Positions 18,750 to 28,236 of a stretch of 64,000 bases of DNA are shown here, in pieces. Origin of the DNA: Pseudomonadales bacterium (GTDB taxonomy: Bacteria > Pseudomonadota > Gammaproteobacteria > Pseudomonadales > Halieaceae). The stretch lies in the NCBI GenBank assembly GCA_024234815.1, contig JACKNO010000005.1:124001-188000 (forward strand). The letters are read 5' to 3'. Under the pieces are notes generated by a model. It saw only the letters and a program-made list of their open reading frames with translations. It ran no database searches and was not told the DNA's origin. The translations under genes were made by a program, and so were the position numbers. Position 1 is the first letter of the stretch. Each line of letters begins with the position of its first letter.

Positions 18750-19955
18750 TCACCGCCTGTCGGGCCAGAAATTTGAACCCCGCGAACCGGCGGCGTCCTC
18801 GAACAGGTCGGCTCCCTGCAGAATTTCCCGCAGTGCGGATTGCACTTCCGTGTCGAGTTCACCCCATTGCGCGCACAGGTCACGCCAGACCCTGACCTGG
18901 AAGGTCTTCGCCACGGCACGAAAGGGATGTCCCAGCAGTTCGCCGTCATAGAGCGCGTCGCCGCGCTCAAACGCAGCCTCGTTGAAAACCGTCTGGCCGG
19001 CGTCCAGCCACTGCCGATAGGCGCGCTCGTTCTGGGCCATCAGCGGTGCGAAGGTAGTCATTATCACGTCCAGCAAGGGTTGCAGTGCCGGGGATACCGC
19101 GATCCCCCCGGCGCTCCCGCGATGCCTGCCGTCGCGTATGTCGAGCAGCCAGCGATAGGTTCGCGGCGCACGCACACCAAGGCTGGCGACTGCGGTGGGA
19201 TCGATCAGGTTCATGCTGAGCTGGCCGTAGGCGCTGGCGTCGGCGGCGGTAAATTGCTCGCCCAGCAGAAACGGCTGCACGGCCAGCAACGCTTCCATGG
19301 CTGCCAGGTAGGCGTGCCAGCTCTCCTGCAGCAGGGTATGGGTTGGCGGAAAGCCGGGGCGCGAGGGCGGCACACGCAACGGCTCCACATCCGCCCGGTA
19401 ACCGTCCGGGGCAACACTGAACAGGTAGGGGCAGCGCCGCACCTGGCGACGGGGCAGACGGGTGCGCAGCAGCGCAGGCAGCGGCGGGGGCAGCAGGCGG
19501 GACATCTCCCTGGCAGTGGTTTCCCCCATCACATTGTCGGTCGCTGAGCACACCCAGCGCTGGTGATGCACCATGTAAAGCCCGTACTCATCGAACGCCT
19601 CATCTATAAGCCGGGCGACAAAGTTGGAGGCGGGATCAGGCGGGTAGAAAGGCGGTGCCATTGAGCTGGCTGCGGCATCGAGCCACTGGGCTATGGCGGA
19701 AGAGTCGTATTGAAATTCGGTGCCATTGATAACGAGATATGGTACCGACGGGTACTCATCCAGGGCATCCATGGCCGGGTAGCGTCCGACGGTCCCGCGG
19801 CGCCTGGCACGGCCAAGGCGCAACGACGTTACCAGGTTCTCCCAGCGACCACCATCGCGCGGCAACCTGCGAAAATCCCGACCCAGGTAATTCAGCAGGG
19901 ACTCGATTTTCAGTAGATAGGGCGACGCCTCGACGCCCCATACATCGAGCTTCAC
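18750..19955 (-). CDS. Atypical long glutathione S-transferase-like protein
   Basis: A 401-residue protein with an N-terminal thioredoxin-like GST domain (VWGVEASPYLLKIESLLNYLGRDFRRLP; VPYLVINGTEFQYDSSAIAQWLD). A C-terminal helical domain has the family segment QPFLLGEQFTAADASAYGQL. It is nearly twice the usual GST length (~210). Two relatives are also long (370 residues at 25708, 348 codons at 23155), so this is a local paralogous group. The motif RRQV near residue 170 aligns with the position where the relative at 23155-24198 carries a stop codon. The substrate is unknown. Confidence 0.75.
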   Translation of the reverse strand: MKLDVWGVEASPYLLKIESLLNYLGRDFRRLPRDGGRWENLVTSLRLGRARRRGTVGRYPAMDALDEYPSVPYLVINGTEFQYDSSAIAQWLDAAASSMAPPFYPPDPASNFVARLIDEAFDEYGLYMVHHQRWVCSATDNVMGETTAREMSRLLPPPLPALLRTRLPRRQVRRCPYLFSVAPDGYRADVEPLRVPPSRPGFPPTHTLLQESWHAYLAAMEALLAVQPFLLGEQFTAADASAYGQLSMNLIDPTAVASLGVRAPRTYRWLLDIRDGRHRGSAGGIAVSPALQPLLDVIMTTFAPLMAQNERAYRQWLDAGQTVFNEAAFERGDALYDGELLGHPFRAVAKTFQVRVWRDLCAQWGELDTEVQSALREILQGADLFEDAAGSRGSNFWPDRR

Positions 19956-20007
19956 CGGGTCGCCCCTGCGGACAATAGCTCAGGCTGGCGCGCCAACCGG
20001 CACGGCA

Positions 20008-22080
20008 TCAGCTGAACCGGCCGCCCTTTTCAGCGAGGTCAACCAGGTATCGGCTCGGCTCCCAGAAATCGCTGTCGCCGCTGCGCTGGTAAGCGCGCAA
20101 TTTCTCCACCACCCTGTCCAGACCCAGGGTGTTGGCATAGTGCATGGGGCCGCCACGGTAGACCGGCCACCCATAGCCGTACACGTAAACCACATCGATA
20201 TCACTTGCGCGAATCGCCACTCCCTCATCGAGGATTTTCGCGCCCTCGTTGATCATCGGCAGCAGCAGCCGCTCGAGGATTTCCTCGTCCGCTATTTCGC
20301 GCTGGGTTATACCCGCCCTGGTGGCAAACTCGGCGTACAACTCCTGGACAACGGGTGCGGGCGTCGGCTTGCGGTTCTCGTCGTAGTCGTAGAACCCTGC
20401 CCCGGTTTTTTGACCGCGCCTGTCCATTTCACACAATCGCTCCCTGACAGTGGCTCCCTTGGAGGTTTCCCGGTTCCAGCCGATATCCAGGCCGGCGAGG
20501 TCGGACATCTGGAAGGCTCCCATGGGGAAGCCGAAGTCATACAGCAGCTTGTCGATACGGTGCACCGGCGCGCCCTCCAGCGCCAGCTTCTCCGCCTGGT
20601 ACTGGCGCATGAAGAGAATGCGATTACCCACGAAGCCATGGCATACGCCGACCAGCACGGCGGTTTTGCGAATGCGCCTGGCCAGGGACATGCTGGTCTT
20701 GATGACCTCTTTGGAGGTTTTTTCGCCGCGCACGACCTCCAGCAGTTTCATCACATTGGCGGGGGAGAAAAAATGCAGGCCGATGACAGACTCGGGGCGG
20801 CTGGTCACCGCTGCAATCTCATTGATATCAAGAGCGGAAGTATTCGAAGCGAGAACAGCGCCCGGTTTGGCGATAGCGTCGAGCCGGGTGAAGATATCCT
20901 TCTTCACCGCCATGTCTTCGAACACGGCCTCGATGACCAGGTCGCACTGCGCCAGGTCGTTCATGTCGAGGGAGCCTCTTATCAGGCCCATACGATGCTC
21001 GACATCACCCTCGCCGATACGGCCCTTGCGCGCGCTGTTTTCATAGTTCTTGCGAATGACGCCCAGGCCGCGCTCCAGCGCTGCGGAGGTGATCTCCACC
21101 ATAGTCACCGGTATGCCCACATTTGCCATGCTCATGGCGATACCACCGCCCATGGTGCCGGAGCCGATCACACCAACTTTCTCTATTGGAATTTCAGCGG
21201 TGTCCCGAGGCACTTCCGGAATCTTTGCGGCCTGGCGCTCAGCGAAGAAAAAGTACTGCTGGGCCGCCGCCTGGGGGCCGGTCATCAGCTCCATGAACAG
21301 CTTCCCCTCGGTTTTCATGCCCTCATCGAAAGGCAGCTTAACGGCCGCCTCGATACAGCGGATATTGTATTCGGGAGCCAGGAAACCGCGCTTTTTTGCG
21401 GCTATGGCCGCCCGGCACTCTGCGAATATTCCGGGTTTATTCCTGGCGCTTTGCAGTTTTTCGTCGCGATCACGAATACGCTTCAACTCACAGCCATGGG
21501 CGACTTTTTCCCTGGCAAAGACCAGTGCGCCCTCCAGCAGGTCACCCTCGACAATGCGGTCGACGAGGCCAGCGTCCAGCGCCTCGACCGCGCTGATCGG
21601 CACCCCCGTGGTGACCATCTCCAGCGCCTTTTCAACACCCACCACCCGCGGCAGGCGCTGGGTACCGCCCGCGCCCGGCAGCAGGCCCAGGTTGACCTCG
21701 GGCAGGCCCAGTTTGGCGCCGGCCACTGCCACCCTGAAATGGCAGCACAGCGCCGTTTCCAGACCCCCGCCCAGGGCCGTGCCATGGATGGCGGCGATAA
21801 CCGGTTTGGTCGCGTTATCCATGTCTTCAAGGACCTGGTGCAGACCCGGCTCCGCCGGCCCACTGGCGAACTCGGTTATATCGGCGCCGGCGATGAAGGT
21901 GCGCCCCCTGCAGTAAATCACCACAGCTTGTACGGCAGCGTCGGCCATCGCCCTGGCGACACCCTCTTTCAGGCCCTGCCGAACACCCTGGCTCAGGGCA
22001 TTGACCGGCGGGTTATCCAGGCTGAGGACTGCCACGCCTTGCTGGACCTCATAATCGACCACACTGGTTATCTGCACCAT
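20008..22080 (-). CDS. Multifunctional enoyl-CoA hydratase / 3-hydroxyacyl-CoA dehydrogenase
   Basis: A 691-residue FadB/FadJ-type protein from ATG 22080; the frame extends upstream without a good start. The N-terminal crotonase domain (residues ~1-190) has GRTFIAGADITEF and GTALGGGLETALCCHFR with PEVNLGLLPGAGGTQRLPR, including the catalytic Glu region. The NAD-binding domain begins near 295 (VGVIGSGTMGGGIAMSMANV) and is followed by two 3HCDH C-terminal domains (GLHFFSPANVMKLLEVVRG). It performs two consecutive beta-oxidation steps on CoA thioesters. It sits among ACAD, ligase and GST genes, which suggests dedicated catabolism rather than general fatty-acid oxidation. Confidence 0.95.
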   Translation of the reverse strand: MVQITSVVDYEVQQGVAVLSLDNPPVNALSQGVRQGLKEGVARAMADAAVQAVVIYCRGRTFIAGADITEFASGPAEPGLHQVLEDMDNATKPVIAAIHGTALGGGLETALCCHFRVAVAGAKLGLPEVNLGLLPGAGGTQRLPRVVGVEKALEMVTTGVPISAVEALDAGLVDRIVEGDLLEGALVFAREKVAHGCELKRIRDRDEKLQSARNKPGIFAECRAAIAAKKRGFLAPEYNIRCIEAAVKLPFDEGMKTEGKLFMELMTGPQAAAQQYFFFAERQAAKIPEVPRDTAEIPIEKVGVIGSGTMGGGIAMSMANVGIPVTMVEITSAALERGLGVIRKNYENSARKGRIGEGDVEHRMGLIRGSLDMNDLAQCDLVIEAVFEDMAVKKDIFTRLDAIAKPGAVLASNTSALDINEIAAVTSRPESVIGLHFFSPANVMKLLEVVRGEKTSKEVIKTSMSLARRIRKTAVLVGVCHGFVGNRILFMRQYQAEKLALEGAPVHRIDKLLYDFGFPMGAFQMSDLAGLDIGWNRETSKGATVRERLCEMDRRGQKTGAGFYDYDENRKPTPAPVVQELYAEFATRAGITQREIADEEILERLLLPMINEGAKILDEGVAIRASDIDVVYVYGYGWPVYRGGPMHYANTLGLDRVVEKLRAYQRSGDSDFWEPSRYLVDLAEKGGRFS

Positions 22081-22182
22081 ATCAGTTCTCTCCGTGTAAC
22101 GATCCAGACATTGACCGCGCATCCAGGAATATGCGGCAGGTATTTTCCATCGACTGGCGCCGGAGCGCAAATCGCGGGAGAT

Positions 22183-23121
22183 TCAGCCGGGATACTTCTG
22201 CGACAGGCCGCGCACGACCTCGTAAAACCCGGCTATCGTCTCATCGACAATCTGACTGACGCTGAGCACCTCGTCGATACGCCCACAGACTTGCCCGGAC
22301 AGCGGAATCGCCGCCTCCATGTCGCCGCCGAAGTATAACTGGGGAATTCCGGCCAGGTTTTCCATGACATTGAATTTGCCGAGCGGTTCCAGCGCCGCGG
22401 TGCGCTCTGTGCGCAGCGCACGCAGCGCGGGGCGCGACTGCTGGTTGAGAAACACCGTGTCAGTCTCCCTGGCTGCCACTACAGCCGCTTTCCAATTGGC
22501 ATGCACCGGCGACTCCCTGGCTGACAGCATGCGCGTGCCCATCTGCACGCCCTCGGCACCCAGGGCAAATGCGGCCGCCATGGACACGCCATCACTGATA
22601 CCACCGGCGGCTATGATGGGGACCTCGACCCGGGAGCGAACCAGGGGCAGCAGTACCATGGTCGATACCGGGCTGGGATTTTTGAAACCACCGCCCTCGC
22701 CCCCTTCAACCACCAGTCCGTCGACGCCCGCATCCACGGCTTTCAAAGCCATGTCCAGGGTGGGAACGACGTGAAAAACCGTAATACCCGCCGCCTGGAA
22801 ATCCCTGGTGCAGACACTGGGACTACCCGAGGAAGTGGTGACAAATTTGATGCCCTGTTCGATAACGAAGTCGATGATATTGGTGCCTTTGACATAGGAC
22901 AGCGCGACATTCATGCCAAAGGGCTTATCGGTCAATTCGCGCATCAGGGCGACTTCGCGCTTGATATTGTCCAGTTCCCCCGACGAGGTCTCGATAATGC
23001 CCAGGCCGCCCGCGTTGCTGACCGCCGAGGCCAGTTGCGAGCGCGCGATCCAGCCCATGGGCGCCTGTATGATTGGGTAACGGGTTCCCGTCAGTTGCGT
23101 CACTCGATTGTCAATTGTCAT
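22183..23121 (-). CDS. Nitronate monooxygenase family (2-nitropropane dioxygenase-like) flavoprotein
   Basis: A 312-residue FMN-dependent TIM-barrel protein. Family signatures are RYPIIQAPMGWIARSQLASA and the FMN-phosphate region VPIIAAGGISDGVSMAAAFALGAEGVQMGTR. Many such proteins in acyl-CoA/steroid-type clusters are annotated NMO although their real substrate is unknown. It lies 102 bases upstream of the multifunctional hydratase/dehydrogenase start (22080) on the same strand. Confidence 0.88.
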   Translation of the reverse strand: MTIDNRVTQLTGTRYPIIQAPMGWIARSQLASAVSNAGGLGIIETSSGELDNIKREVALMRELTDKPFGMNVALSYVKGTNIIDFVIEQGIKFVTTSSGSPSVCTRDFQAAGITVFHVVPTLDMALKAVDAGVDGLVVEGGEGGGFKNPSPVSTMVLLPLVRSRVEVPIIAAGGISDGVSMAAAFALGAEGVQMGTRMLSARESPVHANWKAAVVAARETDTVFLNQQSRPALRALRTERTAALEPLGKFNVMENLAGIPQLYFGGDMEAAIPLSGQVCGRIDEVLSVSQIVDETIAGFYEVVRGLSQKYPG

Positions 23122-23154
23122 GCGTTGTTTCCTTTGCTGTTTATGCTGTTTGGA

Positions 23155-24198
23155 TTAGTTGGAAAGTATGATTTGCTCGCAGCCGGTGCCCGCCAGAAGC
23201 GCGTCGACACGCTCCCGGTCGCCATCGCCCAGGGCGCGATATTCCTCGTTGATCCAGCGCAGGCACTTGGCCTGATAGGGAAATGACTGCTGGCTCCAGA
23301 CGTCCCCGTCGATGCGGGTCCGCCAGTGCTTCTCCCCCGCCGCTACGGCTTCGGCATTGGCCAGAAGCGCCGGCGCATACACCCGGCCGACCTCTGCGAG
23401 TACACCCTGGAGACTCCCCGGCAACGCTTCCGGTGACTGCCAGTCTTCCTGCAATGGCTCCAGTCCCGACAAATCTTCCGTCAGCCCCATCCAGCCCACC
23501 GTGCGCATCGACAGTTGGTGGGCGATGGCGCGCGAGGTGGGCTCAACACCGAGCAACTGGCTGAACTGGCCGAACAGCGCAAAATCGGCCGCTCCCGGGC
23601 GCCGTCCGAGCAGGAAGGGTAACTCGGCGAAATGGTTCTCCAGCGCCTGCAGCAGGCGTCGGTAACTGGCATCGATCAGGGCCGCGGTTTCATCGCTGGA
23701 GCCGACGTAACGCAGCCGCCCCACCTAGCGCCGGGTAAACGTGGACTTGAACTGATTCCAGCTTTCCGTGGGCAGGGTGACATCGTGATAGATGGGCAAG
23801 AGGCTACCGGCGTTGTCGGCATCCTCGTCAAAATACCAGCGATAGTGAAACATGTACTTGGTGCACCACTCGTCTGCAAAGTCCTCCAGAAGGTAGTCGA
23901 TAAACGCGAGCGCCGGATCGGCCGGCAGCACGCTGCGCCCGCTGACCGCCTGCTCCAGTTCCCGGATAATCGGCGTGCTGTCACTGCGCGGCACACGCTT
24001 GCCCGCGCTGTCCTCGTAGATGAAGGTCGGCAGGAACACCAGCTTCGGCACCTCGATGCCGCGCTGTTGCAGCTGCGCGGTGACATCGCCCCAGATAATG
24101 TGGTGGGGAATACGCCGATAGCGCAGCAAAGCCAGCATTTTACGCGTGTATGGCGATCCCGGGGAGCCGATTAATTCGACGGGCAGCGGTATGGTCAT
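23155..24198 (-). pseudogene. GST-like protein interrupted by in-frame amber codon
   Basis: Two frames, 24198-23725 (157 residues) and 23724-23155 (189 residues), are consecutive and in the same reading frame, separated only by TAG at 23727-23725. The first half is a GST N-terminal domain (ELIGSPGSPYTRKMLALLRY). The second is the helical domain (LPFLLGRRPGAADFALFGQF). Reading through gives a 348-codon GST similar to its neighbours. The related protein at 18750 has RRQV where this one has RR-stop-V, so a CAG to TAG change is the simplest explanation. GTG follows the stop directly, so the second half could in principle be translated separately. Otherwise it is a recent nonsense allele or a sequence error. 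Confidence 0.8.
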
Positions 24199-24563
24199 GG
24201 GTGGTCTCCTGGTTCAGGGGCGACGAGCCCAAGGCCCCAGCCGCTGCGACATCCTGGCGGCACGCGCAGCGATGGCCCCCGCTGACAGGGCGCCCCCTGA
24301 TATTGGCATGCTAAATGTCATTATGACAGCTTTTCGACAGCGCCCGCCATATCCGGGCGGATTACAACGAAGCCCGGCACACCCGGCGCAATCATACACG
24401 CGGACATGAAATGGCAAAAACGGCATCTACCCGGGCGCAGGGCTGCGGAAATTGCATGGGACACCGGCGTCCGCAGACTGGTATATTGGCCGCTGGCTCC
24501 GCCACCGGATAATGACAAGGGCCGATCCAGCATCGGGGTCGCCACCTCACAGGAACTCAAGAC
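24199..24563. other. Intergenic region between divergent genes
   Basis: This 365-base gap separates the minus-strand GST-like gene from the plus-strand DUF385 gene. It contains one perfect palindrome (24316-24328) and no credible ORF. Both promoters should lie here. Confidence 0.5.
24316..24328. promoter_or_regulatory. 13-bp palindrome, candidate regulator site
   Basis: TGTCATTATGACA is perfectly symmetric about its central T. It is 118 bases upstream of the GST-like gene start and 236 bases from the divergent DUF385 gene. The nearby TetR protein (25076-25711) is a candidate binder, by proximity only. Confidence 0.45.
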
Positions 24564-25025
24564 ATGGCTGAGAATTCGAAGGACAACAAAAAGCAGGATC
24601 CCATTCCTCCCAAGTGGGTGCTGAAGATCGTATCGCGTACGCATGTTTTCCTGAACAGCGCGACGCGGGGAAAAATGTTCAATACGATGTCGGGCGATGA
24701 AGTCTGCTTTGTGACAATGACCGGCGCGAAATCGGGCCGCAGTATCACCATGCCGCTGATGTACGTGCCCTACAGAGACGGCCTGCTGCTGGTAGCCTCG
24801 CAGGGCGGCGCCCCAAAAAACCCGGTGTGGTACTACAACATCGCTAAAAACCCGGATATTTCCGTTCGCTACCGGGGCCGCAAAATGAATCTGCGGGCGC
24901 GACTCGCCACTGCCGACGAGAAACCGGACCTGTGGCCACTGTGTGACAAAGCCTATGCGCCCTATGCCGATTACCGCGCCAGGACCAGCCGCGATATACC
25001 CATTTTCATATGTGAGGCGGCCTGA
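24564..25025 (+). CDS. DUF385/Ddn-type nitroreductase family protein
   Basis: A 153-residue split-barrel protein of the deazaflavin-dependent nitroreductase family. Visible features are VCFVTMTGAKSGRSITMPLM, the GLLLVASQGGAPKNPVWYYN block (residues ~74-93) and IAKNPDISVRYRGR. In actinobacteria this family uses F420. In proteobacteria the cofactor and substrate are usually unknown. It is one of few plus-strand genes in a minus-strand catabolic region. Confidence 0.8.
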   Translation: MAENSKDNKKQDPIPPKWVLKIVSRTHVFLNSATRGKMFNTMSGDEVCFVTMTGAKSGRSITMPLMYVPYRDGLLLVASQGGAPKNPVWYYNIAKNPDISVRYRGRKMNLRARLATADEKPDLWPLCDKAYAPYADYRARTSRDIPIFICEAA

Positions 25026-25075
25026 GCGGTAGTCGGAATACGAGGCCGGGCCGCAGGGGGAAATCGGGCAGCCGC

Positions 25076-25711
25076 TTACTCGATACCGAGGGCCAGCCGC
25101 AGGATTTCGTAGATCACATCCGCACTCGCCCTGGCGGACAGGCCCTGCTGGGATCGCAATCGATTCCAGGTTTCAAAGGACGTCGCCGCGTCGATCGCCT
25201 CTCTCCTGACGGAGGGGAGCTCAGCGATCTCGGGCAACCAGTCTGCCAGGTCCTTGCGCAGAGCGCGCTGGTTTCTGGCGTAGTTCTTCTGCAGTACCGG
25301 TGATCGCCACATCTGCGCGCGGGTCGACAATATCAGCCACGAGTGCTTCTCGTAGGCCGTCGCCCGTCGGTCGATAACATGCAGAATGCGTTCCTGCAGG
25401 GTGCCGGCGCGATCGCCGCCGATAAACAGGCCCTCGTAGCTTTCCCGCAGTTGCAGGTCCATGGTGGAAAACAGGGTCTCCATGTCCGCAAAATGACGAA
25501 ACACCGTGCGAATACCGACTCCCGCGCGTTTCGCGACAGTCTGGGCAGTGGGCACCAGAACCCCCTCATTAACCAGCTCCCGAAGGGCGTCGATAATCAA
25601 CTGCCGACTGCGTTCGGTGCGCAGTAAACGCCCGTCACGCTTTTCTCCAGAACCGGCGGCGCTCGCCGTGTCGGTCGCCTTCGACTTGCCGGGTTTACTG
25701 GCTTTGCTCAT
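25076..25711 (-). CDS. TetR-family transcriptional regulator
   Basis: A 211-residue regulator starting at ATG 25711, which overlaps the stop of the upstream GST-like gene by 4 bases (ATGA). An N-terminal Lys/Ala/Ser-rich tail of about 25 residues precedes the HTH (residues ~30-75; VPTAQTVAKRAGVGIRTVFR, HFADMETLFSTMD). Coupling to the GST-like gene implies it senses a compound handled by that pathway. Confidence 0.9.
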   Translation of the reverse strand: MSKASKPGKSKATDTASAAGSGEKRDGRLLRTERSRQLIIDALRELVNEGVLVPTAQTVAKRAGVGIRTVFRHFADMETLFSTMDLQLRESYEGLFIGGDRAGTLQERILHVIDRRATAYEKHSWLILSTRAQMWRSPVLQKNYARNQRALRKDLADWLPEIAELPSVRREAIDAATSFETWNRLRSQQGLSARASADVIYEILRLALGIE

Positions 25712-26817
25712 CGCTTGCCTTCCACCAGCTCCAGTTGCCCGGCTTTGCGCTGTACCCAGTGCCCGATATCCGTATTGAGCGCCTCGTAACCGCCAATAGC
25801 TTGAAGCAGTTTGTCCGCAGCCAATCGTTGGGCCCCCGCCAGTGAATGGTAGTGAGCCCAGGGTCGCTGGAACATCCATTGCGCATAGCTGTGAATAACG
25901 CGCTCGCCCGAAGCCGAACCCGTACGAAATGGATGCATCCCGAGATAGCGCGGGATATTCCCGCCGGGATTCTGTTCCAGCCAGGCGGCATTGTGGCGAA
26001 TAACATCGAGCACATCGGGCAACTGGTCGCGACACATCGTGCGCAATATGGGCAGCAGCGTGACCGGAATCTCGTCATCCGCCAGGAAATCGCCGGCCAG
26101 GGGCACCGGGTTGTTCATGCGCTGCACCCAGGCGTAGACATTGGGCGCCCGTTCCTGCATCAGTGCTTTCGGCACCGGATCCCGGCCCAGGTGGGCATAC
26201 AGCGGACCAATCAGGCCGAAATCGCCGATGCCGGGACGGGACCCGAGCAGGTAGTCATACTGGCTGAAGTGCGCGTCCAGCTGATCCAGGAATTCAAGAT
26301 ACACCTGCTCTATCGCCGGCATTGTCTGCTCGGTGATGCCCAGGGCCGTTACTGAACCCCGGAACATGGTCGAGGTGCGCTCGCCAATACGCAGCTGCTC
26401 ATCGCGGGCGGCATCCGGCGCACTCATTTTTCCGAACTCGAGAAAAATGAACTCACGCTGCTGATCCAGCACACTCCAGCGATAGTGCATCGCGGGGATC
26501 ACCAGCCACTCATCCCCGTAGAGTTCCAGCATCAGGGCCACGAGCTTCTGAACCGGTGTATCGGGATAAACCGATACCGCAGGGTGCGCCGCCTCGAGGT
26601 AATCGATAATGTCCGTGGTGTCCTGGATATATCGCCCGTCCGCAGTCGCCAATACCGGCACAATCGCCGCGCCGACATTGGGCAAAATAATACTCTTGTA
26701 CAGTTCCCGGGTGGCGGTAACCTCCTCCCAGTTCAGGCCCTTGAAGCGCATATAGGCGCGCGCCTTGCCGGTATAAAGAGAATGATCGCCACCGTACAAA
26801 TAGTAATCCACTGTCAT
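25708..26817 (-). CDS. Long glutathione S-transferase-like protein
   Basis: A 369-residue protein from ATG 26817 (MTVDYYLYGGDHSLYTGKAR), preceded by a purine-rich GGAGG. The N-terminal thioredoxin fold carries VPVLATADGRYIQDTTDIIDYLE. The C-terminal helical domain contains YDYLLGSRPGIGDFGLIGPL. The insertion between domains makes it about 150 residues longer than a standard GST, as in its two relatives. It is translationally coupled to the TetR gene behind it. The substrate is unknown. Confidence 0.82.
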   Translation of the reverse strand: MTVDYYLYGGDHSLYTGKARAYMRFKGLNWEEVTATRELYKSIILPNVGAAIVPVLATADGRYIQDTTDIIDYLEAAHPAVSVYPDTPVQKLVALMLELYGDEWLVIPAMHYRWSVLDQQREFIFLEFGKMSAPDAARDEQLRIGERTSTMFRGSVTALGITEQTMPAIEQVYLEFLDQLDAHFSQYDYLLGSRPGIGDFGLIGPLYAHLGRDPVPKALMQERAPNVYAWVQRMNNPVPLAGDFLADDEIPVTLLPILRTMCRDQLPDVLDVIRHNAAWLEQNPGGNIPRYLGMHPFRTGSASGERVIHSYAQWMFQRPWAHYHSLAGAQRLAADKLLQAIGGYEALNTDIGHWVQRKAGQLELVEGKR

Positions 26818-26919
26818 TGAAACCTCCTCCCGTCTAAACAACGGACAATACAGGTAGCGCGCTGCCACCTCGCGTATCGCCTGGTGGCGTCGACACCACC
26901 ACATCAACCCTCATGATCA

Positions 26920-28236
26920 TCACGGAGCCGCCACGATGGCGCGCTCGATGCAATCGAGGCGGTCCTGCCCGAATACCTTCAGTTCGCCGTAGGTGAAACT
27001 GGGGACACCCCATAGGCCGGTGGCATACAGGTCCGCCAGGTTATCCTGCGCCCACAGCCGCCAGTCGTCCGACCGCAACAAACCCTGCGCATGGCGCCAG
27101 TCAAGCCCGACGCGCTCCACGAGTTGCCGCAGGCCGGCATCGGTATCCGAGCGTATTCCCTCGGCCCAGACGCCACGCGCGTAACTTTCCAGGAACTCCT
27201 GCCCTTTGCCGGCGGCACGGGCAAAATCATAAAGCGCGTAGCAGCGCTCTACCCCGGCGCCCAGCGGGTCGGCGGTAAATCCGAAATCCATGCCGTATTT
27301 ATTCGCCTCCCGTTTGACGTCCCCAAAGATATAGAAGCGCTTGGCTTTGGGTACCTGCATGCGTCGCATCACCATCGGCAACACCGGTTTAACCTCAAGT
27401 GATATGCGGTAGTGCGCGGCCAGTTGCCGCGCCCTGACCAGGCCGAGGTAGGAATAGGGGCTGCGAATGGAAAAATAGATGACCAACGGGAGGTCGCGGC
27501 GCTCCTGCGCCAGCTGCTCTGCGCTGCCCAGCCGACAGAAATCCCGATGCCCCCGGTTGAACTGGACTTCCGCGCCGAAGCGGGCCAGGCCCAGGTCGTT
27601 GAGCCGGCACTCCAGGTGTTCCAGCCTGTCCAGACCCCAGTACCACTCGCCACCGTAGTGCAGCATGGCGCTGAGATAATGGCCATTGGCCTTCAGCAGG
27701 TCTTCATTGGCCCGCAGGTGATGCTGGTAACACTCCACATTTTCGGTAACCCTGGTATCCAGTTGCTCCCGCAGGGAGTCGCCGCCACCCTGCCAATAGG
27801 CGCGAAAGAGTGCCAGCGCCTTGTCCAGATAGCCGGGCTGCAGTTCCCAGTGCAGTAACTGCGCGGTGAGTTGTTGGTTCTGCTGCGGCGTGCTGGCAGG
27901 CCGTTGCGCAGGAAAATCGAGACCGTAGAGCTCCGCCAGGTAGCCGCCATCCTGAAACGCATTTCGCTCCCACATGGCGGGCGCCGGATACATGTCAGCT
28001 TGCAGATTCAGTACAGTGCGAAAATCGTAGTCCAGCGGGTAGCGCTCAGCCAGCTGTCCCAAGACCTGTAACAGCACATAGCTGTAGGGGTCGTTGATGC
28101 GCAGGTAAACCGTTACGCGGTGCGGCTGGCGGCGACGCCTGCGGCGCCTCTCCGCGAGCCCCCGACGCAGGCTCTTAAACCCGGGACCCGTGGCGAAGCG
28201 GGTGATATAGGGCACGACGGGGCTGGACATAGTCAA
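26920..28236 (-). CDS. Tandem DsbA/HCCA-isomerase-like (kappa GST) two-domain protein
   Basis: A 438-residue protein containing two DsbA-fold units of the 2-hydroxychromene-2-carboxylate isomerase/kappa-GST type. The first spans about 38-230 (VTVYLRINDPYSYVLLQVLG). The second spans about 248-435 (LVIYFSIRSPYSYLGLVRAR), with the cis-proline region YATGLWGVPSFTYGELKVFG. Only the second keeps the full C-terminal GVPSF segment, so the first may be structural. An Arg-rich patch (about residues 30-36) precedes the first unit. The family is glutathione dependent and acts in naphthalene-type ring degradation. The gene starts 4 bases inside the upstream DUF1330 gene. Confidence 0.82.
   Translation of the reverse strand: MTMSSPVVPYITRFATGPGFKSLRRGLAERRRRRRRQPHRVTVYLRINDPYSYVLLQVLGQLAERYPLDYDFRTVLNLQADMYPAPAMWERNAFQDGGYLAELYGLDFPAQRPASTPQQNQQLTAQLLHWELQPGYLDKALALFRAYWQGGGDSLREQLDTRVTENVECYQHHLRANEDLLKANGHYLSAMLHYGGEWYWGLDRLEHLECRLNDLGLARFGAEVQFNRGHRDFCRLGSAEQLAQERRDLPLVIYFSIRSPYSYLGLVRARQLAAHYRISLEVKPVLPMVMRRMQVPKAKRFYIFGDVKREANKYGMDFGFTADPLGAGVERCYALYDFARAAGKGQEFLESYARGVWAEGIRSDTDAGLRQLVERVGLDWRHAQGLLRSDDWRLWAQDNLADLYATGLWGVPSFTYGELKVFGQDRLDCIERAIVAAP

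Noticed and set aside
20140..22338. Plus-strand frame of 732 codons
   Set aside because: It is antisense to the multifunctional beta-oxidation gene, whose domains and motifs are clear.
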